A stretch of 64,000 bases of DNA. It comes from Acetobacter malorum. Lineage in GTDB: Bacteria > Pseudomonadota > Alphaproteobacteria > Acetobacterales > Acetobacteraceae. The stretch's first letter is position 1, and each line of letters starts with the position of its first letter. The notes under the pieces were generated by a model, which was given only the letters and a program-made list of their open reading frames with translations, ran no database searches and was not told the DNA's origin. Shown here piece by piece: positions 43,736-53,226 of this stretch. Position numbers and translations under genes: made by a program. The stretch is from positions 143,667-207,666 of the forward strand of contig NZ_JOPG01000007.1 in assembly GCF_002153605.1 (NCBI RefSeq). The letters run 5' to 3'.

Positions 43736-44710
43736 ATGGCCGTCTATACAGATGTGAGTGATGAAGCCCTTGAGGCGTTTCTGAGCGACTACGCCATTGG
43801 CAATCTGGTGGCGTTTCGCGGCATTGCCGAAGGTGTGGAAAACAGCAATTTCCAGCTGCGGACCACGCAGGGGGATTTTATCCTCACGCTGTATGAAAAG
43901 CGGGTGAATGCGCAGGAACTTCCGTGGTTTCTGGGCCTGATGCAGCATCTGGCGGGGCAGGGTGTTTCCTGCCCGCAGCCGGTGGCCAGCACAGCCGGGC
44001 AGACGCTCGGCACACTCGCAGGGCGGCCTGCCGCCATTACAACTTTTCTACCCGGTGTCTGGCCGCGTAAAATCCGGCAGGAGCATTGCCGCCCGCTTGG
44101 GCAGGCGCTTGCGCAACTGCATGAGGCCGGGCGGAGCTATACGGCAGTGCGCCCCAACGCTCTGGGGCCGGATGCCTGGCAACCTTTGCTGGACTCATGC
44201 CGTGCAGGTGCTGATGCCGTGCATCCGGGCTTGCTGGCAGAGCTGGACGCGGCCTTTACGCATATTCTGCCGCACTGGCCGGGGCAGGGCGCAAATCCTG
44301 CGCTCCCGCATGGGCAGATTCATGCCGATCTGTTCCCTGATAATGTGTTCTTCCTACGTAAAACCGTCTCCGGGCTGATTGATTTCTATTTCGCCTGCAC
44401 GGATTTTCTGGCCTATGACATCGCCATCTGCCTGAATGCCTGGTGCTTTGAGGGTGATGGGTCGTTCAATGTCACTTTCGGCCGCCAGTTGTTGCAGGGC
44501 TATGAGTCTGTTCGCCCGCTTAGCGTGGAAGAACGGCAGGCTCTGCCTGTTCTGGCCCGCGGTGCGGCCATGCGCTTTTTGCTGACGCGGCTGTATGACT
44601 GGATCAACACACCACCTGATGCGCTGGTAACCCCTAAAGACCCGCTGGATTACCTCAAGCGCCTGCGCTTCCATTTGGCAACGGAGACAGTCGATGGCTA
44701 CGGATTCTGA
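43736..44710 (+). CDS. thrB: homoserine kinase ThrB (APH-fold type)
   Basis: A 324-residue kinase that phosphorylates homoserine in threonine synthesis. This is the aminoglycoside-phosphotransferase-like form used by alphaproteobacteria rather than the GHMP-type of E. coli. [15 protein letters not shown] is the nucleotide loop, and [16 protein letters not shown] carries the catalytic Asp, followed by [18 protein letters not shown]. It overlaps rnhA by 17 nt and lies 15 bp after ispH. Confidence 0.95.
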   Translation: MAVYTDVSDEALEAFLSDYAIGNLVAFRGIAEGVENSNFQLRTTQGDFILTLYEKRVNAQELPWFLGLMQHLAGQGVSCPQPVASTAGQTLGTLAGRPAAITTFLPGVWPRKIRQEHCRPLGQALAQLHEAGRSYTAVRPNALGPDAWQPLLDSCRAGADAVHPGLLAELDAAFTHILPHWPGQGANPALPHGQIHADLFPDNVFFLRKTVSGLIDFYFACTDFLAYDIAICLNAWCFEGDGSFNVTFGRQLLQGYESVRPLSVEERQALPVLARGAAMRFLLTRLYDWINTPPDALVTPKDPLDYLKRLRFHLATETVDGYGF

Positions 44711-45212
44711 AAATAGTCCCCCGGCAGAGCAGCTGTTGGAGCAGCCACAGTCTTCTTCGCAGGTGGTGGAAGTCTGGACAGATGGCGGGTGTCGTCCTAA
44801 CCCCGGCCCCGGCGGCTGGGGCGTTCTTCTGCGCTTTAAAGGCGTGGAGCGTGAGCTTTCTGGCGGGGAAGAAGCCACAACCAACAACCGTATGGAACTG
44901 ACGGCAGCAGCGGAAGCGCTGGAAGCCCTCAAGAGACCCTGCACGGTGCGCCTGCATACGGATAGTGAATATGTGCGCAACGGCATTACCCGCTGGCATA
45001 CCGGCTGGGTGCGGCGGAACTGGCGCAATGCCTCGGGTGATCCGGTCGCCAATATGGATTTGTGGCGGCGTCTGCTGGACGCGGCCAAGCAGCATGATGT
45101 CTCCTGGCATTGGGTGAAGGGCCATTCCGGCGTGCCGGAAAATGAGCGCGTGGATGAACTTGCGACCGAAGCCCGGAAAACTGTCGAAGAGGCCATGAAA
45201 ACCGCGAGCTGA
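44694..45212 (+). CDS. rnhA: ribonuclease HI
   Basis: A 172-residue enzyme that cuts the RNA strand of RNA-DNA hybrids, such as R-loops and Okazaki primers. All four catalytic carboxylates are in place: WTDGGC, NRMELTA, HTDSEYV and ERVDELA. The handle region with Trp/Arg-rich WVRRNWRNA and the HWVKGHSG motif are typical. The N-terminus has an 18-residue polar extension relative to E. coli. It overlaps thrB by 17 nt. Confidence 0.97.
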   Translation: MATDSENSPPAEQLLEQPQSSSQVVEVWTDGGCRPNPGPGGWGVLLRFKGVERELSGGEEATTNNRMELTAAAEALEALKRPCTVRLHTDSEYVRNGITRWHTGWVRRNWRNASGDPVANMDLWRRLLDAAKQHDVSWHWVKGHSGVPENERVDELATEARKTVEEAMKTAS

Positions 45213-45236
45213 GAGCCGCCCTGGCCGGAGCAGAAA

Positions 45237-45803
45237 ATGCCTGATTTGTCCTCAAGACAGTATGTGATTGTTCATGGCTATCTGGCCAATCCTGAGGCGC
45301 ACTGGTTTCCATGGCTTAAAGAGCAGTTAGAGCAGCGTGGCGCCACGGTCTCTGTGCCCGCTCTGCCAGCGTCTCAGGCCCCGCAGCCTGAGGCATGGGC
45401 CGAGACTCTGGATACGCTTCTGCCACACCTGAACAACCAGACAATTCTGATCGGCCATAGTCTTGGCTGCGTGACCCTCCTGCGGCATCTGATGTCGCGC
45501 CCAAAAGGGGAGACGGTCGGAGGCTATGTTCTGGTTTCCGGGTTCGACAAACCTCTTCAGCCCCTGCCGGAACTGGATGCCTTTACGGCCAGCCCTCTCG
45601 ATTATGAGGATTTGCAGCGCCGGAGTGCGTTTCGGGCGTCTGTCTTTTCCGACAATGATGGAATTGTGGACCCGCGCCTGTCTCAGGCTCTGGCCGCGTC
45701 TCTGCGCAGCACAACGCTGGAAGTGCCCGGCGGCGGGCATTTTCTGGGGCGTGAGGGGTACGAACAGTTTCCTCAACTGCTTGACCTCCTTACTCATGCC
45801 TGA
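45237..45803 (+). CDS. RBBP9/YdeN-family serine hydrolase
   Basis: A 188-residue alpha/beta hydrolase. YVIVHGYLANPEAHWFPWL is the oxyanion region, IGHSLGCVTLLRHL holds the nucleophile Ser in GHSLG, DNDGIVDP the acid region and GGGHFLGREGY the catalytic His. Members hydrolyse small esters; the natural substrate is unknown. It lies 24 bp after rnhA and 15 bp before the deformylase-like gene, likely in one transcript. Confidence 0.88.
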   Translation: MPDLSSRQYVIVHGYLANPEAHWFPWLKEQLEQRGATVSVPALPASQAPQPEAWAETLDTLLPHLNNQTILIGHSLGCVTLLRHLMSRPKGETVGGYVLVSGFDKPLQPLPELDAFTASPLDYEDLQRRSAFRASVFSDNDGIVDPRLSQALAASLRSTTLEVPGGGHFLGREGYEQFPQLLDLLTHA

Positions 45804-45818
45804 TGACGGCCGCCTGCT

Positions 45819-46322
45819 ATGACGATTTGCCCGATTGTCCGTTTCCCGGACCAGCGTTTGCGGCAGGTTGCCGCGCCTGTGACGCTTTTTGATGAAGACC
45901 TGTCCACTCTGGCGCAGGATATTCTGGACAGCATGCGCGCCGCACCGGGCATTGGCATGACCGGCCCGCATATTGGCGTGGCGCAGCGTGTAGTGGTGCT
46001 CGAACTTCCTGATGCTCCGCAGCCTCAGACGTATGTGAACCCGGAAATCATCTGGATGTCGGAAGAAACGATCCGGCAGGAAGAGGGCAGCGTGTCCATG
46101 CCCGGCGTGACGGATCTGATCGAGCGCGCCGCCAAAGTCCGGGTGCAGTATCAGGATCTGGACGGCGAGACCCATGTGGAGGAGGCGGAGGGGCTGCGCG
46201 CTGCCTGCCATCAGCATGAGATTGACCAGCTCAACGGTATTTTCTGGATTCAGCGGCTGTCCAGTTTGCGGCGCAAACGGGTGGTTGCGCGCTATGAGAA
46301 ATTACAGCGTCTCCAGCGCTAA
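45819..46322 (+). CDS. peptide deformylase-like protein with altered metal site
   Basis: A 167-residue protein of the peptide deformylase fold. Compared with the three family motifs, motif I (GxGxAAxQ) reads GIGMTGPHIG, motif II (EGCxS) reads EGSVS, with the metal-ligand Cys replaced by Ser, and motif III (QHExDHLNG) reads QHEIDQLNG. The loss of the Cys ligand suggests weak or changed activity, or a different metal. A canonical Def elsewhere in the genome would be expected. It ends the ispH-thrB-rnhA-hydrolase group. Confidence 0.85.
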   Translation: MTICPIVRFPDQRLRQVAAPVTLFDEDLSTLAQDILDSMRAAPGIGMTGPHIGVAQRVVVLELPDAPQPQTYVNPEIIWMSEETIRQEEGSVSMPGVTDLIERAAKVRVQYQDLDGETHVEEAEGLRAACHQHEIDQLNGIFWIQRLSSLRRKRVVARYEKLQRLQR

Positions 46323-46426
46323 GACGCTAAAGCGCAGGCTCTCAAACAGGTCTGCGGCCGCGCACATTGACTTTGTGAACGCATTTCCGGAAATCTGCTG
46401 GCATCCGTTTTTCAAGAGGTCATGTA

Positions 46427-47898
46427 TTGCCTGTCTCCTTTAAAAAGATCTGCAAATCATGCCTCGGCTATTTTGCTGCTTTTGTGGTGCTGTCCGGCTT
46501 TTATATGTCGCTGGCTGCAACATTGCCCCTGAATTCCGACAGTGTTTCTGCTGTGCTGGAAGCACAGGACATCCTGCAGGGGAATGTTCTGCTGCATTGC
46601 TGGGATCTTTCAACAGAGCCGTATTATGTGACGGAAATTCTTCCATACGTCGTTATGGCTGGTCTGGCGGGCTGGCACCTCTCTTTTTACTATCTGGTGC
46701 CCGCCATGCTGATGGCCAGCATGGTGTTGCTGGCTTTCCGGCTGTGTCGGGTCCTGGCACCGAGGGGAGCATGGTTTTTTCTGGCTCTGGTGGCGGCCCC
46801 CACGGCGTTTGGTGTTCAGGTCATGCTGATCCCCTGTATCCATATGGGGGCGTATGTCGGCGTGCTGGCCTGCTGGCTGCTGATTTTTGCGCAGACTAAA
46901 CGGGAGAGAGCGGCAGTCTGGGCTGTGTTTGTCGCGTTGCTGGTCCTGTGCGTCGCCAGTGATGATATTGTAAAATATTGCTTTGTTTTTCCCGTCTTGG
47001 GGGCCGCCGTCCTGCTGAGTGTGCAAAAGCGCCGGCTGGAACACAGCTGGCTTGTTTTGTGCCTGCTGGGTCTCTGGCGCTGGCGCATACGCTAAAAACC
47101 GTTCTGGCGCATAACGGTGCGTTCCATGTGCCGGGGTTGTGGACCATGTCTTTCGCGGGGCAGGAACGGATTGGGTATAATCTGTCTGTGCTTGTTTCAG
47201 GCGTGCTGCATTTTTTCGGAGCATATTTTTTTGGGAAAGAGTTTTCCCTGCATGGTTCCGGGAAAGAACTGCTCCATCTAAGCGTGTTCCTGCTGGCCCT
47301 GTGGGGTGTCGTGCGGATTGCGCGGAACAAGATACTCCGGCTGGATCTGTTCGATTATGCCGCGTTGCTGTGCATGGGCATTATGGTCGGGGCGTTTACG
47401 TTCAGTCAGTTGCCGATTGATGACGCCTCAACCCGGTATCTGGTGTTTCCGTATGTGATGATGGCGCTGTTGCTGGCACGGCATACGGTTCTGCCAGCAG
47501 CTGGTCGGGCGCTGGGGCTGGCGGGAGCGGCGGTCTATACGGGGTTGAGCGTGCCCGTGCCGACCCTGCATCTCTGGCAGACAAACCGGAATTTTCCCAT
47601 CAACATGGAGCTGACCCGCCTTGGTTTGACGCAAGGCTTTGCGCCTTACTGGAGTGCGGCCGTTAACAGTCTGCCCAACCCGGTGCGGATTGTGCCGGTG
47701 GAGTTTGGCGCGGACATCAAGCCGTTTCATTTCCTGTCAAAACGGGACTGGTACAAGCAAGGCGGCAATTTTGTACTGTGTGATACAGCCGTGCAGGCTG
47801 CTCAGGCCCAGGTTCGTTTCGGCCCGGCGCGGAAGGTGAAAGCGGTGGATGGGCATATCCTGCTGGTGTGGGATAAGACCATCACGCTGCCAGATTAG
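46427..47898 (+). pseudogene. frameshifted polytopic membrane protein (glycosyltransferase-like)
   Basis: Two frames together encode one protein of about 490 residues. The first (46427-47095, TTG start with AGAGG 7 nt upstream) has about six helices with an acidic loop (LPLNSDSVSAVLEAQDILQGN). The second continues from about 47074 to 47898 with three to four helices and a soluble C-terminal domain. The joint falls at 47069-47076, where GGTCTCTGG would be restored to GGTCT-G-CTGG by one added base, giving a continuous LLGLLALAH. The layout (long periplasmic loop after helix 1, many helices, soluble tail) resembles GT-C or O-antigen-type membrane proteins. It could be a true mutation or a sequencing error. 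Confidence 0.75.
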
Positions 47899-48013
47899 CC
47901 GAGTGCTGCGGGAAAAGGGCCTGACGGTTACAGGGTTCTCATAAGCGGACTAGTCAAAATGCAGACATTGCCAGACGAGCCAGCCGACGGCGCCTTATCT
48001 GGCAAACTGTATC

Positions 48014-48994
48014 TCACCGGTCTGTCAGGCGGAATTCAATGCGGCGGTTGCGGGCGTAGGCGGCAGCGTTGCTCTCGGTATCCAGCGGCTGATAATCGGC
48101 AAAGCCGGTTGCGGCCAGATGATGCGGGTTGATCCCTTCCGCCACCAGCAGCTTGACCACGGTAATGGCGCGTGCACTGGAGAGTTCCCAGTTACTGGGG
48201 AAGGCGGTGTGAATGGGCTGCTTGTCTGCGTGACCATCCACGCGCAAAATCCATGGAATATCGGCAGGGATATGGCTGGTCACACTTTTAAGGGTCTGGG
48301 CCAGTGTATGAATTTCTGACTGGCCTTCCTTTGAGAGGTCGGCGCTCCCCACCGGGAACAGCACTTCGCTCTGGAACACAAAGCGATCCCCCACCACATG
48401 CACGCCTTTCTGGTTGTGCAGGATGTCCCGCAGGCGGCCAAAAAATTCGGAGCGATAGCGGCTGAGCTGGCCAACCTTGTCCGCCAGAGCGGTGTTCAGT
48501 TTGGCGGAGAGGTCACCAATCGTAGCGTCCTTGCTCTGCACGGTTTTCTGCGAGACATCGAGCGCCTGTGCCAGAGCCGCCAGACGGGCGTTCAGGTCTG
48601 TCAGTTCATCATTCAGCTGCGTAACCCGTGTCTGGTCGGCAACGCTCAGAGCGTTGGCGGCCTGTGCGGCGTTCCGGGCCGCTTCAGCCTCGGCTGTCCG
48701 GGCAGAGAGCGCCTCCGTATCGTGGGTATGCTGGGCCTGCAGGCCGGTCACGCTGTCTTCCAGCGCATGGTTGCGAGCGTGTTCCGTGTCAAGCTGGCGG
48801 GAGAGTTCAGCCGTCTGGCCTTCCAGTTTTTCCAGCACATGCTCACGCCGGTTCAGCGCTGCGGAAAGCAGGGTCTGGCCCATGACAAACACCAGCAGCA
48901 CAAAAATAACGACCATCAGCAACGTGGAAAGCGCATCCACATAGCCGGGCCAGGCATCCAGTCCGGCGTGCAGCTTTCTGCGGCGGCGGGCCAT
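48014..48994 (-). CDS. MotB/OmpA-type peptidoglycan-binding protein
   Basis: A 326-residue protein with one N-terminal membrane helix (WPGYVDALSTLLMVVIFVLLVFV) that carries the Asp used for proton flow in MotB/ExbD-like stators. A long coiled coil follows (about 50-175), then an OmpA-like peptidoglycan-binding domain (FQSEVLFPVGSADLS, RVDGHADKQPI, SSARAITVVKLL, NRRIEF). It follows a MotA/TolQ-like gene by 2 bp, so the pair forms an ion-driven stator. No flagellar genes are near, so a role in envelope maintenance is inferred. Confidence 0.87.
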   Translation of the reverse strand: MARRRRKLHAGLDAWPGYVDALSTLLMVVIFVLLVFVMGQTLLSAALNRREHVLEKLEGQTAELSRQLDTEHARNHALEDSVTGLQAQHTHDTEALSARTAEAEAARNAAQAANALSVADQTRVTQLNDELTDLNARLAALAQALDVSQKTVQSKDATIGDLSAKLNTALADKVGQLSRYRSEFFGRLRDILHNQKGVHVVGDRFVFQSEVLFPVGSADLSKEGQSEIHTLAQTLKSVTSHIPADIPWILRVDGHADKQPIHTAFPSNWELSSARAITVVKLLVAEGINPHHLAATGFADYQPLDTESNAAAYARNRRIEFRLTDR

Positions 48995-48996
48995 GT

Positions 48997-50049
48997 TCAG
49001 GGTGCTTTCCGGTCGGAGGGCGCGGTCTCGGCTGTCGCAGCAATGGTGCGGGCCAGCAGACGGAGGTCGTTCCGCAGGTCCGTCGTCATACGGGTGCGGC
49101 CTTCCTCATTGTTCTGCACCAGCGTTTGCAGCAGGCGTTCAATATTATGCAGGGCTTCTGTCTGGCCTGCGGTGGATTCCAGCCGGTCGGAAAGCTTGCT
49201 TAACACAGCGCTTTCCCGCTCACGCCGGGCCTCACTGGTGCGAACCAGATTTTGTAGGGATTCCAGATTTTCCGCTGTCTGTTCCAGCAAAGCCTGAATA
49301 TAGGCGGGAACGGAGGTCGTGCTTTCCACGCCAGAGCCGGAGGGCGCGCCAAAGCGGGTCTGTTCCGCCAGCCATTCTTCCAGTTCGTTAAAGAAGCGAT
49401 TCTGTGCCTGACCGGCGGTCAGGTCCAGAAAGCCCAGAACCAGCGCACTGGCCAGACCAAACAGAGAGCCGGAAAACGCGGTGCTCATGCCATGCAGCGG
49501 CTTGGCCAGACCGGTTTTGAGCTGCCCGAACATGGCATCCAGATCGCCACCGCCCACGGACATGTTGCTGATGACATCCGCAATGGCGGCCACAGTCAGC
49601 AGCAGGCCATAGAACGTGCCCAGCAGGCCCAGAAAAATGAGCAGCCCCGTCAGATAGCGGGAGACTTCCCGTCCTTCATCCAGTCGGCCGGAGATGGAAT
49701 CCAGCACAGCCTGCATAGCGGGGGTGGAAAGGGCGGCGGGGTTGCCGCGTTGGTCAGGACGGGTGCCAAGGGCCGTGGCCAGCGGGGCCAGCATGCGCGG
49801 CGGCGGCAGGGCTGCCAGACCGGTGCGGGACTGACGGATGGCATCTACCCAGCCGACTTCTGGCAGCAGGCGGCGGACCATCAGGACATTCCACAGAATA
49901 CCAATGGCCAGAATCCCCAGAATCAGACTATCGAGTAGCGGGTTGCTGAAGAAGGCATCACGCAGGGGCCGCCACAATGTTGCAGCGACCAGCGCCACAC
50001 ACACGAGAAACCCGATCATTCTGAAAAGATACTGTGTGGGGCGCGTCAT
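48997..50049 (-). CDS. MotA/TolQ/ExbB-family proton channel protein
   Basis: A 350-residue inner-membrane protein with two N-terminal helices (about 8-25 and 38-55) and a central helix pair. YLTGLLIFLGLLGTFYGLL and LHGMSTAFSGSLFGLASALVLGFLDL are the MotA/ExbB channel signature. The C-terminal 130 residues are soluble and coiled-coil-like. It should assemble with the MotB-like protein encoded 2 bp downstream. Confidence 0.87.
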   Translation of the reverse strand: MTRPTQYLFRMIGFLVCVALVAATLWRPLRDAFFSNPLLDSLILGILAIGILWNVLMVRRLLPEVGWVDAIRQSRTGLAALPPPRMLAPLATALGTRPDQRGNPAALSTPAMQAVLDSISGRLDEGREVSRYLTGLLIFLGLLGTFYGLLLTVAAIADVISNMSVGGGDLDAMFGQLKTGLAKPLHGMSTAFSGSLFGLASALVLGFLDLTAGQAQNRFFNELEEWLAEQTRFGAPSGSGVESTTSVPAYIQALLEQTAENLESLQNLVRTSEARRERESAVLSKLSDRLESTAGQTEALHNIERLLQTLVQNNEEGRTRMTTDLRNDLRLLARTIAATAETAPSDRKAP

Positions 50050-50081
50050 CTGGTTCCGGTCCGGTTAGAAGAGGAAGGGCG

Positions 50082-50933
50082 TCAGGGTACAGCGTCTGAC
50101 TGGTAAATATCGATATAATCCTGCCCGCCAGTGGGGGAAGGGGTTTTAGGGAGGCCGATCACGCGCAGATAAATGCGGGTGGAGGGAATGCCGCTATTCA
50201 TCAGCACACTGCGTGCGGCCAGCCCGCGCGAGAGGGACATGCGGCGGGGCAGGGAGGGATCATCCACAGCGCCGGAGCTATAGGCGTCAATCAGGGCGCG
50301 CACATGGGGTTTGTCAGCCAGAGACTGTGCAAAACCCAGCAGGGCCTGGTGGGTTTCCGGGTTTAGCGTGGCAGCTCCGGCGGCAAAGGTAACACGAACA
50401 CCTCCCGGAATGGTGGACACAGTCCCGGTGGCTTTTTCGTCAATGGCAGGCTGTGCCGGCATGGGGAAAGGGTGGAGTTCCACATCGGGCGGAGCTGGCG
50501 TGAGCTGCGGCACCGGCGGCGGAGCAAGAGGAATGGTTGCCGGAACAGCCGGATGGGGGGGCGCTGCGGGCTTGGCGTTGCTGGCAGGTGCTGCCGTGCT
50601 GGAAGCAGGGGCCGACGGCGCTTGCTGTGTGGTGGCAGGGGCCGCAGAAGGAGCTGCCTGTGTGGCTGGCCCATGGGTTGCAGAAGCTGCGGGAGCGGCA
50701 GGGTGCGTCAGCGGCGGTTGGGTGGCTGGTTTCGGTGCAGCCCGTTTGGGCGCAGGGGCCGTCTTGTGAGGAGCCGCATGCGGGGCTGTATGGGCCGGAG
50801 CAGGGTGCTTGCCCGCCAGATCATCCAGCGCCTGCGTATTGGTGACAACCTGCGCATGCGCGAGCGAGGTCGGCAGCAGGAGGAGGGCGCACAATCCTGT
50901 CAGACGGCGCGGTCGGAGATGAGAGTTGTGCAT
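50082..50933 (-). CDS. secreted Pro/Ala-rich protein with OmpA-like C-terminus
   Basis: About 283 residues: signal peptide (cleavage after AHAQ), then a low-complexity Ala/Pro/His/Thr stretch (about residues 45-165), then an OmpA-like domain (VRVTFAAGAATLNPETHQAL, SLSRGLAARSVLMNSGI, RIYLRVIG). The Pro/Ala region likely spans the periplasm. The start at 50933 is chosen because the signal peptide begins there. It lies 32 bp upstream of the MotA-like gene in the same direction, which suggests that the three proteins form one envelope complex. Confidence 0.78.
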   Translation of the reverse strand: MHNSHLRPRRLTGLCALLLLPTSLAHAQVVTNTQALDDLAGKHPAPAHTAPHAAPHKTAPAPKRAAPKPATQPPLTHPAAPAASATHGPATQAAPSAAPATTQQAPSAPASSTAAPASNAKPAAPPHPAVPATIPLAPPPVPQLTPAPPDVELHPFPMPAQPAIDEKATGTVSTIPGGVRVTFAAGAATLNPETHQALLGFAQSLADKPHVRALIDAYSSGAVDDPSLPRRMSLSRGLAARSVLMNSGIPSTRIYLRVIGLPKTPSPTGGQDYIDIYQSDAVP

Positions 50934-51028
50934 TGCGGGCAAGACTAAACCAGAAGAGGGGCGGGGTGAAATGGCAGAACACCCTTCAGAGTGATCTTTT
51001 ATGCGCCTAACGGGGCGAATATAGGGCA

Positions 51029-51904
51029 TCAGGCGGAAAACTGCTCTGCGGTAATGCGTTCGGACAGGGTTTGACCGGGGTCAAACAGCACGGTGACGGC
51101 CAGAGTGCGGTCCTCATGAATGTGTACGGAGACCACATCGCGGATTTCAATCGAATCAGCCACTGCCGCGACCGGGCGTTTTTCAGCTTCCAGAATGGTA
51201 AAGCCGACCTGTGCCGTGGAGGGCAGGAGCGCCCCGCGCCAGCGGCGTGGCCGGAACGGACAGATGGGGGTCAGCGGCAGCAGATTGCCCGAAAGCGGGA
51301 CAATCGGGCCATGGGCGGACAGGTTATAGGCGGTGGACCCGGCGGGGGTGGCCAGCAATGCACCATCGCAAATCAGTTCCGGCATCCGCACCATGCCGTC
51401 TACATCCACCCGGATTTTGGCCGCCTGACGGGTTTGGCGGAACAGAAAGACGTCATTCAGGGCCAGCGCCTCGTGCGTATCCCCCTGCATGGTGCGGGCC
51501 GTCATGCGCAGCGGGTGCAGGGTGGCGGCCTGTGTGGTGGTCAGACGTTTGGGGAGGTTGTCTTCCAGCATCGGGTTCATCAGAAACCCGACGGAGCCGC
51601 AGTTCATGCCATAGACCGGCACGGTCAGGTTTTGCTCCAGCACCACACGCAGCGTTTCCAGCATAAAGCCGTCGCCCCCAAGGCAGACAACCACGTCTGC
51701 TTCTCCCGGATGGCAGTTGCCGTACTGGTGGGTCAGGCGGTCAAACTCATGCCGGGCCACCTCCGTTGGGGCGGCCATAAAGGCAATGCGTTCCGGCACT
51801 TTGCGCAGCAGAGGTGAGGGCGTGGCAGGTGGAAGTGGAGAGCTGGTCATGGCAGGCACCCCATGGCGGACCGGTGTCGGAAAAAGTGGGCGGGCAGGCC
51901 GCAT
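51029..51904 (-). CDS. nadK: NAD kinase
   Basis: A 291-residue enzyme that phosphorylates NAD to [17 protein letters not shown] holds the GGDG motif, [12 protein letters not shown] the NxGxxGFL motif, [25 protein letters not shown] the substrate-binding core. The first 18 residues are not conserved, so Met19 (51850) is a possible start, although ATG 51904 has a GGATAAGGG sequence just upstream. It lies 3 bp after the GT4 gene. Confidence 0.95.
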   Translation of the reverse strand: MRPARPLFPTPVRHGVPAMTSSPLPPATPSPLLRKVPERIAFMAAPTEVARHEFDRLTHQYGNCHPGEADVVVCLGGDGFMLETLRVVLEQNLTVPVYGMNCGSVGFLMNPMLEDNLPKRLTTTQAATLHPLRMTARTMQGDTHEALALNDVFLFRQTRQAAKIRVDVDGMVRMPELICDGALLATPAGSTAYNLSAHGPIVPLSGNLLPLTPICPFRPRRWRGALLPSTAQVGFTILEAEKRPVAAVADSIEIRDVVSVHIHEDRTLAVTVLFDPGQTLSERITAEQFSA

Positions 51905-51907
51905 CCC

Positions 51908-53119
51908 TTATCCTGCAACGGACGGGTCCTGAAAGGGGGCGGCCTCATTTTTATGGAGCTGAGTGCCGAGTAGCTCATCGTAAACGCTCAGGGTCGCCTG
52001 CTGCATGGCATGAGTGGTGTAGTGGGCCAGCACGGTTGCGCGGGCGGCTTCTCCCATAGCGTGCAGGGCATCAGCCGGTGCGTGCAGAATGCTGGCAATG
52101 GCCTCGGCCAGCGCCTGAACATCCCCGGGGGGAACGCTCAGCCCGGTGAGGCCATGCTGAACCGTTTCCAGCGCCGCGCCGTGCGCGGTGACAATCACGG
52201 GCCGAAACATGGCCTGTGCTTCTACCACAACGCGCCCGAAGGGCTCGGGCCGGAGGGAGGGGATCACGACCAGCGCGGCCAAAGCCATGGCGGCGGGCAT
52301 GTCCTGACAATGCCCGGCAAAGCGCACCTGTTCCGTCAGGCCGAGCGTGCGGGCATGGGCGACAAGATCCTCCCCATACGCATGACCGGGCGGGCAGGAG
52401 CCCGCAAACACGCAGACCCAGGGCGTCATGGGGGCAGTCTTCTTTATGCGTGCCAGAGCATCCAGCAGGAAACGCTGGCCTTTCCACTCTGTCAGGCGGC
52501 CGGGCATGAGGATAACCGGCACGCCTGCGGGCACGTCCCAGCTTTCAGCCAGCCGGTGCACGCGCTGCCCGCTGACAGCATCCGGGCTAAACTGGTTGAT
52601 ATCCGCGCCACGCGGAATAACCCGCAGGCGATCCGGCCCGACGTGATAGTCCTGCGCCAGCCGCTGGCCGATATGCTGGCTAATGGCAATCACCCGGTCC
52701 CCGGAGGCCAGAACGGCATTATAGCGCTTTTTGCCGGGAAAATTGTTGGCATGCACCCCGTGCCATGTGGTGACAAAAGGTGTGCCCGTGCGGTTGCAGG
52801 CCAGACGTCCCACCCATGCCGGGGCGCGAGAACGGGCATGAACAAGAGCCACGTTATTCTGCCGGATAAAGCGTGCCAGCGTGCTGGCATTGCGTAGAAT
52901 GGAGAGCGGGTTTTTGCTGCCACAGCGGGGCAGGGTGTGGTGCTGTGCTCCCAGTCGTTCCAGCGTGGGAACCAGCCTGCCACCTGCACTCATCACCAGT
53001 GCGGTGCCGCCTGCCTGCGTGATGGCATCGGCCATTTCCAGCGTGCCCCGTTCTACTCCGCCCTGCTCCAGTGCCGGAAGAATTTGCAGAATGACGGGGG
53101 AAGATGGCGTAATCGTCAT
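51908..53119 (-). CDS. glycosyltransferase family 4
   Basis: A protein of about 403 residues with a GT-B fold. ILQILPALEQGGVERGTLEMA is the acceptor-side start, RVIPRGADINQFSP and MPGRLTEWKGQRFLLDAL begin the nucleotide-sugar domain, and SLRPEPFGRVVVEAQAM carries the E-x7-E motif of retaining GT4 enzymes. It likely transfers a sugar in lipopolysaccharide or another glycan. The start at Met20 of the longest frame (53119) fits the family better than 53176. Its coding strand opposes the TPR and GT9 genes. Confidence 0.9.
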   Translation of the reverse strand: MTITPSSPVILQILPALEQGGVERGTLEMADAITQAGGTALVMSAGGRLVPTLERLGAQHHTLPRCGSKNPLSILRNASTLARFIRQNNVALVHARSRAPAWVGRLACNRTGTPFVTTWHGVHANNFPGKKRYNAVLASGDRVIAISQHIGQRLAQDYHVGPDRLRVIPRGADINQFSPDAVSGQRVHRLAESWDVPAGVPVILMPGRLTEWKGQRFLLDALARIKKTAPMTPWVCVFAGSCPPGHAYGEDLVAHARTLGLTEQVRFAGHCQDMPAAMALAALVVIPSLRPEPFGRVVVEAQAMFRPVIVTAHGAALETVQHGLTGLSVPPGDVQALAEAIASILHAPADALHAMGEAARATVLAHYTTHAMQQATLSVYDELLGTQLHKNEAAPFQDPSVAG

Positions 53120-53226
53120 GTTAGGGCTGTTAGCATGGTTTTCTGGCAACAGACACTCTTCTGCAAACATCCGCACTTCTGGCCCGACTTGACCACCCGG
53201 CCCGTATCCGCGCTATGGAAAGAGAG

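Noticed and set aside
48014..50049. Zorya-type defence (ZorA/ZorB) because of the MotA- and MotB-like pair
   Set aside because: No ZorC, ZorD or ZorE gene is adjacent; the neighbours are an OmpA-like protein, nadK and GT4, and the MotA-like protein lacks the very long cytoplasmic tail of ZorA.
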